Of a DNA stretch of 64,000 bases, positions 28,992 through 37,298 are shown in pieces. Made by a program: the position numbers and the translations under genes. The notes under the pieces are model-generated. The model was not told where the DNA came from. It worked only from the letters and a program-made list of their open reading frames with translations, and made no database searches. The stretch covers positions 3,844,001 to 3,908,000 of the forward strand of contig NZ_AP023087.1 of assembly GCF_045862395.1 (NCBI RefSeq), read 5' to 3'. Every line of letters starts with the position of its first letter. The first letter of the stretch is position 1. Source of the DNA: Marinicellulosiphila megalodicopiae (GTDB taxonomy: Bacteria > Pseudomonadota > Gammaproteobacteria > Pseudomonadales > Natronospirillaceae).

Positions 28992-29345
28992 ATGCAGTAT
29001 TCAAAATCTATGATTGAGTTGGTGATGCAAATTCGCAAGTGGATGCCAAGTGATTTGAAACCGGAAGTCAAACTCGCCAACCCCGATTTATTCCAAATTT
29101 TAGCCAATCATTATCACGATAACCCACAAATAATCGTACAAGCCTTAATCAAAGAACTATTTAGTCTAGCCGGGGAAAACTGGAATGACTTACTGGTGTC
29201 AACTGAAATTATGGCACCGCAATCCACAATGCGAGTATATCGTGGTCAGATAAGCATTGAACCAAAATCAGATCAAGGGTTACTTTCAGATGACGCTGCC
29301 AAAAAGCCTGTACGTTATTATCGCGGCGCGCCAATCTATTCTTAA
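28992..29345 (+). CDS. Small conserved-looking protein of unknown function
   Basis: 117 residues, no signal peptide and no membrane helix. The sequence opens with a helical section (MIELVMQIRKWMPSDLKPEVKL) and ends with the charged VRYYRGAPIYS. It is 80 bases upstream of folE on the same strand, but a good promoter lies between them, so they need not be co-transcribed. I do not recognise the family. Confidence 0.6.
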   Translation: MQYSKSMIELVMQIRKWMPSDLKPEVKLANPDLFQILANHYHDNPQIIVQALIKELFSLAGENWNDLLVSTEIMAPQSTMRVYRGQISIEPKSDQGLLSDDAAKKPVRYYRGAPIYS

Positions 29346-29369
29346 TCGCATTAAACGACACTTTTGATT

Positions 29370-29398
29370 TTGAATGCGCCTTTAAAATAACGTATGAT
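29370..29398 (+). promoter_or_regulatory. Sigma-70 promoter for the pterin operon
   Basis: TTGAAT at 29370-29375 and TATGAT at 29393-29398 are separated by exactly 17 bases, and the folE ATG follows 27 bases after the -10 box. Both boxes match five of six consensus bases or nearly so. Confidence 0.65.
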
Positions 29399-29425
29399 GA
29401 GTTATTTTGATCAGTGCAGGTTAAT

Positions 29426-29968
29426 ATGCAAAAAGAGTTCACTCAAATCCTTACCCAGTTAGGCGAAGACCCGACCCGCGAAGGATTACTAGACACACCA
29501 AAACGCGCCGCAAAAGCAATGGAGTTTTTAACTCGTGGTTATAATCAAGATCTAGACACTGTTATTAACGGCGCCTTGTTTACTTCTGATTGCGACTCAA
29601 TTGTTGTACTTGATAACATCGAATTATATTCACTTTGCGAACATCATATGCTGCCATTTACTGGCCGTTGCCACATAGGCTACTTGCCTAACGGAAAAGT
29701 ATTGGGACTATCAAAACTTGCCCGTATTGTTGATATGTTTGCACGGCGTTTACAAATTCAAGAAAACCTTACGCAACAAATTGCCCAAGCAATTATGGAT
29801 GTTACTGGCGCAAAAGGTGTGGGCGTAATTGTTGAAGCATCGCATCTATGCATGAGAATGCGTGGCGTTCAAAAACAAAATTCCGAAATGAAAACTTCTT
29901 GTATGCTTGGCTCGTTTAGAACAGATAAAGATACCCGCGCCGAATTTTTACATTTACTTAAATCATGA
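29426..29968 (+). CDS. folE: GTP cyclohydrolase I
   Basis: FolE converts GTP to dihydroneopterin triphosphate. 180 residues from the ATG at 29426 show EDPTREGLLDTPKRAAKAM, the zinc site SLCEHHMLPF, GKVLGLSKLARIVDMFARRLQIQENLT and the second Cys in EASHLCMRMRGVQ. All are intact. It starts a tightly packed operon: the next gene begins in the stop codon (ATGA). Association with folM- and folX-like genes points to a pterin cofactor branch (tetrahydromonapterin) as well as, or rather than, folate. Confidence 0.95.
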   Translation: MQKEFTQILTQLGEDPTREGLLDTPKRAAKAMEFLTRGYNQDLDTVINGALFTSDCDSIVVLDNIELYSLCEHHMLPFTGRCHIGYLPNGKVLGLSKLARIVDMFARRLQIQENLTQQIAQAIMDVTGAKGVGVIVEASHLCMRMRGVQKQNSEMKTSCMLGSFRTDKDTRAEFLHLLKS

Positions 29969-30705
29969 ATGAGTCTGGCTGGGCATTAGTCACTGGAGGC
30001 TGTATGCGTGTAGGCGCGTACATAAATGAATATTTAGCCGCTCGAGGCAAAAATTTGGTTTTACATTTCAACCAATCCTCCCAGCCAGCTTTAGCATTAC
30101 AAAAAAAACTAGAATCCACCTACTCCATCAAAACAGTTTTATGGCAACAAGATTTATCTAAATGTCATAAAATCACCGAGTCAATTGAGACTTTATTAAA
30201 ACAAATTGATTATATCGATTTATTAATAAATAATGCTTCCATGTTTGAAGTTGGCTCAATACAAACAAGCTCGTTGGATTTAATTCAAAATAACTTAAGT
30301 GTTCACTTAACTGCCCCATGGTTATTAACCCAATCCATTGCCAAACAAAACAAAGCTGCTCAAGTGATTAATATATTAGATGCCAATTTATCTCATCGAT
30401 ATACATCTAAAGCCGCGTACTTTATCAGTAAAAAAGCCCTAGAAACGTTAACTGAATTATCTGCAATAGAACTTGCGCCCCATATACGCGTCAATGGTAT
30501 TGCTCCTGGTTATGTGTTGCCGCCAAACCAAGCAAGTGAAAGCATTAAAAAAAGTGATATGAACTTAATGCACACCCCCATTGCTTTAGATCAATTCACA
30601 AATACAATTGAATACTTACAAAAAAATTCATCCATGACCGGTCAAATAATCCATTTAGACGGAGGGAGTCATTTATCATGTCCACCATATATGTTGAAAA
30701 ATTAG
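29965..30705 (+). CDS. folM: FolM-like pteridine reductase (short-chain dehydrogenase)
   Basis: 246 residues of the SDR superfamily: cofactor motif TGGCMRVG near the N-terminus (TGxxxxxG), LLINNAS, the catalytic Tyr/Lys in AYFISKKAL, and VNGIAPGYVLPP with a closing GQIIHLDGGSHLS. Replacement of the classical TGGSxGIG by TGGCMRVG is typical of the pteridine reductase/FolM subgroup, which uses NADPH to reduce dihydromonapterin and, weakly, dihydrofolate. It overlaps folE by 4 bases and the next gene by 28 bases. Substrate is inferred from motif and operon context. Confidence 0.82.
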   Translation: MNESGWALVTGGCMRVGAYINEYLAARGKNLVLHFNQSSQPALALQKKLESTYSIKTVLWQQDLSKCHKITESIETLLKQIDYIDLLINNASMFEVGSIQTSSLDLIQNNLSVHLTAPWLLTQSIAKQNKAAQVINILDANLSHRYTSKAAYFISKKALETLTELSAIELAPHIRVNGIAPGYVLPPNQASESIKKSDMNLMHTPIALDQFTNTIEYLQKNSSMTGQIIHLDGGSHLSCPPYMLKN

Positions 30706-31028
30706 AAATTTATACCATTTTAGGTATCAAACAAGAAGAGAGAGAAAATAAACAAAAGCTCTTAATTGATTACTGGATCGAAACGGATATATCCAAAGCA
30801 ATGTTAAGTGATGACATTGAAGACTGCGTCAATTACCGCACGATCAATAAAGAAATTTTAAGTACTGTTGCCAATTCAAGCTTCAACACCATTGAGCGAT
30901 TGTTAGGCGTACTTTTAGACATCATCATGCAAGAAGCAAGTATTGAAAAAGCCACAGTAAAAATCGCAAAACCCGGCGCACTGCGCTACGCTAAAAATGT
31001 ATCCATTACTGCATCAAGAGAACGTTAA
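30678..31028 (+). CDS. folX: FolX/FolB-family pterin epimerase or aldolase
   Basis: 116 residues of the dihydroneopterin aldolase fold. Features such as ILGIKQEERENKQ, DCVNYRTINKEI and the ending ALRYAKNVSITASRER resemble E. coli FolX (GIKEEE, ALNYRT, HALRYADSVS) more than FolB. KPGAL is shared with FolB, so aldolase activity is not ruled out. FolX epimerises dihydroneopterin triphosphate towards monapterin. The gene overlaps the reductase by 28 bases and the next gene by one base, so translation is coupled. Confidence 0.78.
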   Translation: MSTIYVEKLEIYTILGIKQEERENKQKLLIDYWIETDISKAMLSDDIEDCVNYRTINKEILSTVANSSFNTIERLLGVLLDIIMQEASIEKATVKIAKPGALRYAKNVSITASRER

Positions 31029-31774
31029 TGACTCGTTATATTGTATCTGTAGGCTCAAACATCAACGCCGAACAAAACGTAGATTTAGCGTTTAAGCAGA
31101 TACAATTAATTGATTCACATGCACACATCGCCTCACTGTTACGTACAAAAGCCCAAGGCGACACCACACAACCAGACTATATTAATACAGCATTTTTATT
31201 TCAAACAGATTTAGACAAACACGCTTTAAAATTAAAATTACTAGACATTGAAAAACAATTAGGCCGAGTTCGCCAATCCAATAAAAATGCGGCAAGACCC
31301 ATTGATTTAGATATTACTCAAATCGATAACAACATCGTTGATGAAGACTATTATCGTTATGATTTTGTCAAAAAAAGCGTAGATGAATTAAATTCAAATA
31401 ATAGTTTTAATAATTTATTAGAAACAATCCAAAAATTTGAGCAAAGCATAGAAAAACAATTAGCTCCTTTAGATTTAAATTATAAACAGGTTTTATTGCT
31501 ATTAAATATTAAAAACAAGAATATGAACTTAGGCGATAACGACTATGCTTCCATTCAGTATTTATTAGTCAAAAAATGGATTGCAGATTCAATAAAAAAT
31601 CAGCCTGAAAATAAAACCAACCAAACTTCAGACACATTAAGCATCACTCCAGAAGGAGAAAAGGTACTAACCTGTGCATTAAACAAGCTTGAGACGTTTG
31701 AAAAGCGATTATTTCAAAATCAAAAAATGCAACATTCATTACTCACGCAACTAAATAAATTATATGGATTTTAA
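31028..31774 (+). CDS. HPPK (FolK-type) domain with extra C-terminal MarR-like region
   Basis: Residues 1-125 are a pterin pyrophosphokinase: SVGSN near the start, QPDYINTAF, the Arg-rich LGRVRQ and the signature AARPIDLDI, whose Asp93 and Asp95 are the expected Mg ligands. The usual PHPRxxxRxFVLxPL end is reduced to a YYRYDFV segment. Residues about 140-248 are an extra helical domain. LDLNYKQVLLLLN, then YASIQYLLVKKWIADSI, then LSITPEGEKVL and a long C-terminal helix read like a shortened MarR winged helix. Normal FolK is about 160 residues. The fusion is inference from pattern. It closes the pterin gene set, followed 9 bases later by a DUF1289 gene. Confidence 0.75.
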   Translation: MTRYIVSVGSNINAEQNVDLAFKQIQLIDSHAHIASLLRTKAQGDTTQPDYINTAFLFQTDLDKHALKLKLLDIEKQLGRVRQSNKNAARPIDLDITQIDNNIVDEDYYRYDFVKKSVDELNSNNSFNNLLETIQKFEQSIEKQLAPLDLNYKQVLLLLNIKNKNMNLGDNDYASIQYLLVKKWIADSIKNQPENKTNQTSDTLSITPEGEKVLTCALNKLETFEKRLFQNQKMQHSLLTQLNKLYGF

Positions 31775-31783
31775 TGAAACAAG

Positions 31784-32080
31784 ATGAAACAAATTGAATT
31801 TTTCCACATCGAAAACCCTTGTAAAAACATCTGCATAAATGGTGAAAAAGGCTTATGTATAGGCTGTTTTCGTACAAGAGAAGAACGACAACATTGGAAA
31901 GATTTAGATGACTTCACTAAAAAACAAATCACTCGCGCCTGTGTCATGCGAAAAAGACGCTTTGAACTAATCAAGAAAAAAACCTCAACGCAGACTATTG
32001 AAATTACACAACTTGATATCTTTGATGAAGGTAAAGATGAGGTTCAAGATGAAGATGAAGATCAAAACCAAACGAATTAA
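31784..32080 (+). CDS. DUF1289 protein
   Basis: 98 residues. The conserved core NPCKNICINGEKGLCIGCFRTREE with four Cys, followed by HWKDLDDFTKKQI, is the DUF1289 pattern, probably a small metal-binding motif. The tail is highly acidic (DEGKDEVQDEDEDQNQTN) and likely disordered. It follows the HPPK-like gene by 9 bases and overlaps the convergent LysR gene by 4 bases at the 3' ends. Function unknown. Confidence 0.85.
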   Translation: MKQIEFFHIENPCKNICINGEKGLCIGCFRTREERQHWKDLDDFTKKQITRACVMRKRRFELIKKKTSTQTIEITQLDIFDEGKDEVQDEDEDQNQTN

Positions 32081-32955
32081 ATAGGTAAAAAACTACTTAA
32101 TCGGCCAATTTCTGATTGGAAATGTTCAATAAAAGCCTCTGCCCTTTTGGGTAAATACTGACCTTGATATAAAATCGAATAAGTCAAAGCCTCAAGTGGT
32201 TGCATGGTTTTTAATTTAATTAACGCCCCACTTCTTACATAAGACTCAACTTGGTTGTCTACTAATTTTGCAGGCCCCATCCCCATTAAACATGCCTCTA
32301 ACAACATTGCATGACTGGGTAATTGAACATTCCCTCCCACAGCCACTTTTCTTGAATTAGGTCCATGACCAAAATACCAATGAGGCTCGTTATATAAAGT
32401 TAAGCAAGTAGTTAAATCCAAATCATTATTAAATCGATATCGTCTAGATGCACCATATACAGATTGTGAGACACTCATTAAGCCTCGAGCTATAAAATTT
32501 GAATCTGGTAATGCGCCAGAATGATGCACAAAGGTTAAATCAAACCCGTCTAATGTTGTTGGATAATTTCCCGAGTATTGTTTGACCTGTAATTTAATCT
32601 TACTATTTTGCAACATAAATTCATTCATCACTTCCATTAAACGATGATCAAAAAAGTCCATTGGAATCTGTAATGAAAGCGTTCCAGACACTAAACTGCC
32701 TTTATTGGCAAAATCATCCTGCAACACCGCTAATTGATAAATCAACCCCTTTGAGCGCCTAAGTAATTCGCTGCCATCGGCTGTAAGTAATACTTTTCTC
32801 GTGGTTCGATTCAGCAACACAACTCCAAGCTCTTTTTCTAATTGCGCCAACCTTCTACTTAATGTCGATTTAGGTATTTTTAATTTCTGTGACGCAATTG
32901 TAAGAGATTGCGCTTGCGCGGTTACAACAAATAACTCGATATCATCTAATTTCAT
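32077..32955 (-). CDS. LysR-family transcriptional regulator
   Basis: 292 residues with an N-terminal helix-turn-helix (FVVTAQAQSLTIASQKLKIPKSTLSRRLAQLEKELG) and a C-terminal periplasmic-binding-like effector domain. The closing region is the type seen in the CrgA/DsdC-like single-gene subgroup. The effector is unknown. The divergent neighbour is trxA, 173 bases away, the usual layout for a LysR target, although thioredoxin regulation is not implied by sequence alone. Confidence 0.9.
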   Translation of the reverse strand: MKLDDIELFVVTAQAQSLTIASQKLKIPKSTLSRRLAQLEKELGVVLLNRTTRKVLLTADGSELLRRSKGLIYQLAVLQDDFANKGSLVSGTLSLQIPMDFFDHRLMEVMNEFMLQNSKIKLQVKQYSGNYPTTLDGFDLTFVHHSGALPDSNFIARGLMSVSQSVYGASRRYRFNNDLDLTTCLTLYNEPHWYFGHGPNSRKVAVGGNVQLPSHAMLLEACLMGMGPAKLVDNQVESYVRSGALIKLKTMQPLEALTYSILYQGQYLPKRAEAFIEHFQSEIGRLSSFLPI

Positions 32956-33128
32956 TAAAAGCCCTTATTGCTTCATATATTGAATATTATAGGATTCATT
33001 ATTCCATAAATGGGACAATATAATGTGAACTGTGCACTATTTTGAAAGTTTAAGAGGGGTATGATTCGCTTCAGTTAAAAAGCACTGACTTCAGTGTTCA
33101 CATTTTCAAAACAAGAAGAGAACTAATT

Positions 33129-33446
33129 ATGTTAAATATCACAGATAATGCAGAATTTGAAAAACAAATCGAATCAGGTTACACATTAGTTGATTTCCAC
33201 GCACAATGGTGTGGTCCATGCAAAATGTTATCTCCAATCGTTGAAGAAGCTGCTGAAGTGTTTGAAGGCCGCCTAAACATCGTTAAAGTAGATGCGGATG
33301 ATTGTGCTGAATCTACAGCGAAATTTGGTGTTCGTGGTATCCCGACACTGATGATTTTTAAAGATGGTCAACCAGTTGCTACTAAAGTAGGTGTAGTGAC
33401 TTTAAAAGTATTGTCTCAATTCATCGAAGACAACATTGAAGCATAA
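33129..33446 (+). CDS. trxA: Thioredoxin
   Basis: 105 residues with the active site WCGPCK (Cys32/Cys35 equivalents), the cis-Pro in RGIPTLMIF and DFHAQWCGPCKMLSPIVEE. Length equals E. coli TrxA, although identity at the N-terminus is modest, so a second thioredoxin-like paralogue is possible. Cytoplasmic disulfide reductase. Transcribed alone, with its own terminator. Confidence 0.92.
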   Translation: MLNITDNAEFEKQIESGYTLVDFHAQWCGPCKMLSPIVEEAAEVFEGRLNIVKVDADDCAESTAKFGVRGIPTLMIFKDGQPVATKVGVVTLKVLSQFIEDNIEA

Positions 33447-33470
33447 TTTAATTTTTAAATTATAAAAATA

Positions 33471-33503
33471 AAAGCGGGCACTTACAAAAAGTGCCCACTT
33501 TTT
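33471..33503 (+). terminator. trxA terminator
   Basis: GGGCACTT and AAGTGCCC pair around a 5-base loop, extended by AAAG/CTTT across one mismatch and followed by TTTTT. Confidence 0.88.
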
Positions 33504-33535
33504 CAATTAAGGTTTTTCATTTTAATACATGAAAA

Positions 33536-33758
33536 TTATGAATTTAAAAATAAAACGCCTTTTAAATTTACGTGAATGCCCACCTATTCAAACTTTAAAC
33601 TAAATTCTAATAAGTCGATTAGCCCATCAAATTCAACACATTTATCATCGCTTTATTTTCCACTTCGAAATGCATCTCCCTCATCTTTTCAATTTAAATC
33701 AGCTTTAAATCCTACCAATTCTGTTCAACCTCTGGACAGTTATGCCACTTATCATTGT
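33536..33758 (-). pseudogene. Possible decayed coding remnant behind the mscS-like gene
   Basis: Just past the stop of the MscS-family gene, one minus-strand frame reads like protein but carries stops. ELVGFKADLN is ended by TGA, then KDEGDAFRSGK by TAA, then CVEFDGLIDLLEFSLKFE by TAG (at 33584-33586), then VGIHVNLKGVLFLNS. Another frame further upstream gives DKWHNCPEVEQNW. This could be the relic of a small protein gene with stops and a shift, or chance in AT-rich DNA. I do not recognise the family. Confidence 0.25.
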
Positions 33759-33759
33759 G

Positions 33760-34665
33760 CTATTCATCAGGATTAATTGGTTGTTTACTGGCTTCAACTA
33801 AATTAAAAAAATACTCCGTTAACTTTTCTTCGATTTCAAATGATTTTTCAGTAGGGCAAAAAATCACGAACGTTGTATTAATTCTACCCATTTGTGTCGT
33901 GGTAATTGAAATTTCTGGTTCAGGACCAGGAATTGTCACATCCAAACTTCGCTCAATAATTGCATTATAACGCTCAGCTACTGTTTGAAAATCTTTACAA
34001 TATTTTTTTGCAACCTTTAATAATTTTGCTTTGTATTTATAGGGTTGATAATCGCTGTTCATAGTTATGGTAAAGCTATGACTGACATAGCGCTTTAGAA
34101 AGTTTAAATTTTTAATCGGCGATGTAATTAATTGATTATTAGGAATAAATAAGGTTTTACCCGTATAGCTATAAGTTGCAATATCCACCTCAAGCATTGT
34201 CAATTTTGCCCAGTCTGTTGAAATCACTTCACCACAATGATCTTTTGTTTGCACCCAGTCCCCAACCCTAAATGGATTAGTACTAGTGATATATAAAAAA
34301 CCGATAAAACATTGAATAAATTCTCGTGTGGCTAATACAATGGCCACCATAAATGCAGCAATAGATATTGCAAAGTCTTGCAGCTCTGGCGACCACAAAT
34401 AAAACAGCAATATTAATACGGCTAAGTTTGAAATATTTTTGATTGCATTGGTTAACGAACGATGTTCTTTTTGTTTCTTTTTTGCACGATATCGAATCAA
34501 AACAATTAAATAATGTTTAGACAAAAATGCAAAAATAATAAACGCAAAGGAAGTTAATAATTTATATTCTAACAAAATACTCATGAAGGGATTCTTATTC
34601 GGAAAAATTTCTAAAAATAGGCGTATGTATTTTGTAATTATAGAGGATTGAGCTACTTTCGACAT
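33760..34665 (-). CDS. MscS-family mechanosensitive channel, second copy
   Basis: 301 residues. Hydrophobic helices at about 25-50, 85-105 and 108-130 precede the pore segment, here AISIAAFMVAIVLATREFIQCFIGFLYI, and the beta-domain signature TNPFRVGDWVQTKDHCGEV. It lacks the Gly/Ala-rich pore pattern of classical MscS and belongs to a more divergent MscS-like subgroup. GC content is lower than that of the first MscS gene (4083-5213), and the two are not recent duplicates. Probably an inner-membrane protein with a cytoplasmic C-terminus. Confidence 0.85.
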   Translation of the reverse strand: MSKVAQSSIITKYIRLFLEIFPNKNPFMSILLEYKLLTSFAFIIFAFLSKHYLIVLIRYRAKKKQKEHRSLTNAIKNISNLAVLILLFYLWSPELQDFAISIAAFMVAIVLATREFIQCFIGFLYITSTNPFRVGDWVQTKDHCGEVISTDWAKLTMLEVDIATYSYTGKTLFIPNNQLITSPIKNLNFLKRYVSHSFTITMNSDYQPYKYKAKLLKVAKKYCKDFQTVAERYNAIIERSLDVTIPGPEPEISITTTQMGRINTTFVIFCPTEKSFEIEEKLTEYFFNLVEASKQPINPDE

Positions 34666-34772
34666 CCTTGTCTTTGGAATTAATTTAGATTAATTCAATC
34701 TAGCGTAAAATTTTGAATTAAAAACATAAAATTATTTAATTTCCTGATCAATATCTACACGATTGTTTTGAG

Positions 34773-35009
34773 TTATTCCAATTTTGAAGCCCATATTGCA
34801 AGGCGATGTTTCATAGATAATTGTGATATTTGATCTTGAGGCAAAGGTTGGATTACTTTGTCATGCACTAACAACCGATAGATATATTCAATTTTTTCAG
34901 TAGCAGAATCCGTAGGTTCAAACTCAACGACACCACGCGCTTCACCATATTTTGTACCTGCTTCAATGGCTTTTTTTACGAGTTCTTTTTCATTTTTAAG
35001 CTTCTTCAT
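34773..35009 (-). CDS. DUF5062-like small protein
   Basis: 78 residues, soluble. The line KKAIEAGTKYGEARGVVEF, then SATEKIEYIYRLLVHDKVIQPLP and SMKHRLAIWASK, matches my memory of the DUF5062 family known from Vibrio and relatives. No function is known for the family. It lies 55 bases downstream of the YciI-like gene on the same strand. Confidence 0.68.
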   Translation of the reverse strand: MKKLKNEKELVKKAIEAGTKYGEARGVVEFEPTDSATEKIEYIYRLLVHDKVIQPLPQDQISQLSMKHRLAIWASKLE

Positions 35010-35064
35010 ACTTTATTCACCTTAAAATCACGCTTTTTTTACAAATAATATTGTTCTTAAGTTT

Positions 35065-35391
35065 TTAGCTTAATTGCGACACATCAAATATTTGCCCAAC
35101 CTCTACACTGCCACCTGCTAATAATACAGGGCATTGTTTTGCAATAATTGTCGCCTCATCAAAAGAGTCTGCTTTAAAAATACCATAGCCAGAAATTGGA
35201 TTACTCCCCCCATCTTTAGTAACCGAACCATCGCTTAACACAGTAATATTCGGCCCCACTGGATTACCAGCATCCACGATATTTTTGTCATATTGAGTCA
35301 ACCATTGCTCCCAAGCTTGCATCATGGACGCAAACTCTTCAGGTCCGTCTGGGTCTTTTCCACCGTGATAAGCAAATAGGAAATTAGCCAT
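35065..35391 (-). CDS. YciI/YCII-related protein
   Basis: 108 residues with a ferredoxin-like fold layout: FLFAYHGGKDPDGPEEFASMMQAWEQWL at the start, GNPVGPNITVLSDGSV, then a Gly-Tyr segment SGYGIFKADSFDEATIIAKQCP. These are the features of the YCII-related (DGPF) family, small enzymes or binding proteins of unclear substrate. The YciI His/Asp pair appears as His9 and the Asp-rich KDPDGPEE segment. Preceded by AGAGGTG. Confidence 0.78.
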   Translation of the reverse strand: MANFLFAYHGGKDPDGPEEFASMMQAWEQWLTQYDKNIVDAGNPVGPNITVLSDGSVTKDGGSNPISGYGIFKADSFDEATIIAKQCPVLLAGGSVEVGQIFDVSQLS

Positions 35392-35551
35392 TGTTCACAC
35401 CTCTTTGAATTAGTAAATGATTATAGACATGTAATAAAACCTTTGTATATTTATCAAAACATATAATATGCAATATTTCAAAAATTGAATTGTTATAAAA
35501 AAAGGACAAACATGAGATAATTTCATATATCGTTTTATATTTTAGGTTTTT

Positions 35552-36073
35552 ATGCGTATTTTATTGTTGATGATATTAACATTACTTACTTTTTATTCAT
35601 TTTCATTTGAACCAAAAAAGAGTAATTACAATTTTGCAATTCAAACATCTATATCCAGTTACGCTGGTGATGAATCCAATGGAATAAGATTAGACTATCA
35701 ATTATTTAATCATTTGATATCCATTGACTACGACACGATTTATGACTCATCGTTAAAACAACAAAGCTGGAAAAGCTATCAATTTATTGGATTGAGTTAT
35801 GGCTATATATCTAATTTTAATCACTCAAATACCCAATCTTATATTCGAACCGGAATGGGCCAGTATTTTAACATTCTACATTCACAAGCCTCTCAATCTG
35901 ATTTGCAACTATTTACATTATTTGGCATCAAACACGACTTAGCTTTAACTCGCTGGGGGAAACTGGGCGGTTATATTGAAGCCGGATCAATTGGCAAAGG
36001 TTTTCATTATAAAAATCAATATGAACTAGGTCATGGTTTTTTACAAAAAATAGGGATTTTTTGGGAATTTTAA
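35552..36073 (+). CDS. Secreted protein, beta-barrel-like, unknown
   Basis: 173 residues with a Sec signal peptide (LLLMILTLLTFYSFSF). The mature part alternates polar and aromatic residues (SISSYAGDESNGIRLDYQLF, YQFIGLSYGYISNF, YIRTGMGQYFNIL) and ends in GIFWEF, with a terminal Phe. This is the pattern of a small outer-membrane beta-barrel. The next gene, three bases on, is of the same type, so they may be expressed together. I do not recognise the family. Confidence 0.65.
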   Translation: MRILLLMILTLLTFYSFSFEPKKSNYNFAIQTSISSYAGDESNGIRLDYQLFNHLISIDYDTIYDSSLKQQSWKSYQFIGLSYGYISNFNHSNTQSYIRTGMGQYFNILHSQASQSDLQLFTLFGIKHDLALTRWGKLGGYIEAGSIGKGFHYKNQYELGHGFLQKIGIFWEF

Positions 36074-36076
36074 AAA

Positions 36077-36793
36077 ATGAAAAAAATGAAAAAAATGAAA
36101 AATTTGATAATTTTTATAAGCATTACATTTAGTCATCAAGTATTAGCACAAAATGGCTGGTACGTAGATTTTGGTATTGGAAATGCCGTGAACAAAAAAC
36201 AAGACATTAACATTTATCAAGTAAACCATGATGATATTTTACTAAAAGATGTCCAATTCTCATCTCACGGATTTCAAGCACCTATTTTGTACACAATTCG
36301 AATTGGCAAAGAAAATATAGGTCTTAAAAACTATTGGGAGTTAGAGCACATTCATCACAAACTATATATTGATGACATTCAATCCATCAATTCAAAATTA
36401 ACCAAGTTTGAAATAACCGATGGGTACAATCTATTTTTAATCAACAAAGTATTCGAACACACTGAAATCAAACACGCCATGTTTAGACTCGGCATTGGTA
36501 CGATATATACGCATCCTGATATTCATTTTGACGATGACCAGGACGGTCAAACCGATCGCACAAATTTTGAACGAGGCAATGGAGTCTTTCCGACAATTTG
36601 GAAAGATGGATATCATTGGGGCGGCTACGCAATACAAGCAAGTATCGCCAAACAATGGAAAATAAAACAATTTAGAATCGCCGCCGAATTAAAAGCCTAC
36701 CATGGTGCGGCGAATATTCCAGTTGATGATGGTCATGTTTTTGTTCCTACTACTAGTGCCAATGCATCTTTGGTATTGGGTTATAGCTTTTAA
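36077..36793 (+). CDS. Putative outer-membrane beta-barrel protein
   Basis: 238 residues with a signal peptide cleaved near VLAQ, then repeated amphipathic beta strands (WYVDFGIGNAVN, APILYTIRIGKENIGLKNYWELEHI, AMFRLGIGTIYTHPDI, ASLVLGYSF). The C-terminal Phe and final strand are typical for BamA substrates. The stretch DDDQDGQTDR resembles a Ca-binding EF-hand or dockerin-like loop. The start contains three in-frame ATGs in a short AAAAATG repeat; the first is used here. Role unknown; the tandem partner upstream suggests a paired surface function. Confidence 0.68.
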   Translation: MKKMKKMKNLIIFISITFSHQVLAQNGWYVDFGIGNAVNKKQDINIYQVNHDDILLKDVQFSSHGFQAPILYTIRIGKENIGLKNYWELEHIHHKLYIDDIQSINSKLTKFEITDGYNLFLINKVFEHTEIKHAMFRLGIGTIYTHPDIHFDDDQDGQTDRTNFERGNGVFPTIWKDGYHWGGYAIQASIAKQWKIKQFRIAAELKAYHGAANIPVDDGHVFVPTTSANASLVLGYSF

Positions 36794-36849
36794 ACAATTT
36801 TTTAAAAATCATTTTAAAGTATGAATCAAAAACCAAGAAAAACTAACGA

Positions 36850-37182
36850 TTAGTGTACATCGTCCATTTCAGGTAAATAAGTATTAAACGGACCATACCA
36901 AATTGCGCCAGTGGATTGTAACTTCAATAAATCTTCGTTATCGGGCAAGCCGTCTTCGAGCGTGTCATAATCCACTTCATCCAAATCTAAACTAAAAGCA
37001 GCATAGGTTTGAAAGGGTTTATAACAGTCCTCTAGCAATTGCGCTTCCACTAAATCAATTGCCTCACGAATATTGTCTGCACCAATATAACAATTCACAA
37101 ACGCACCTGCTGCATCATCAGGTAATTGCGTACCACTCATTGGAATCACCTCCACTTCTACTCTAAAAATAAACGCTTTCAT
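36850..37182 (-). CDS. Small acidic protein of unknown function
   Basis: 110 residues, no signal peptide. It opens MKAFIFRVEVEVIPMSG and has an acidic mid-part (LDLDEVDYDTLEDGLPDNEDLL). The layout, a beta strand then the helix GADNIREAIDLVEAQLLEDCYKPFQ, suggests a small alpha-beta fold. I do not recognise the family. It is divergent to the repeats and the isc promoter. Confidence 0.55.
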   Translation of the reverse strand: MKAFIFRVEVEVIPMSGTQLPDDAAGAFVNCYIGADNIREAIDLVEAQLLEDCYKPFQTYAAFSLDLDEVDYDTLEDGLPDNEDLLKLQSTGAIWYGPFNTYLPEMDDVH

Positions 37183-37298
37183 ATTTGCCTTGGGTAAATT
37201 GGTTTGTATGGAGTTAGTTTATAGAAGATTTCAGCAAATCCAAAATAGCATTTTTTTTGGGATTGGATTGGTTAGTACTATTTGTAAATGTAAACATC

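Noticed and set aside
33576..33776. A 66-codon plus-strand frame
   Set aside because: It runs antisense into the end of the MscS-like gene, has Ser/Asn-rich composition and no ribosome site.
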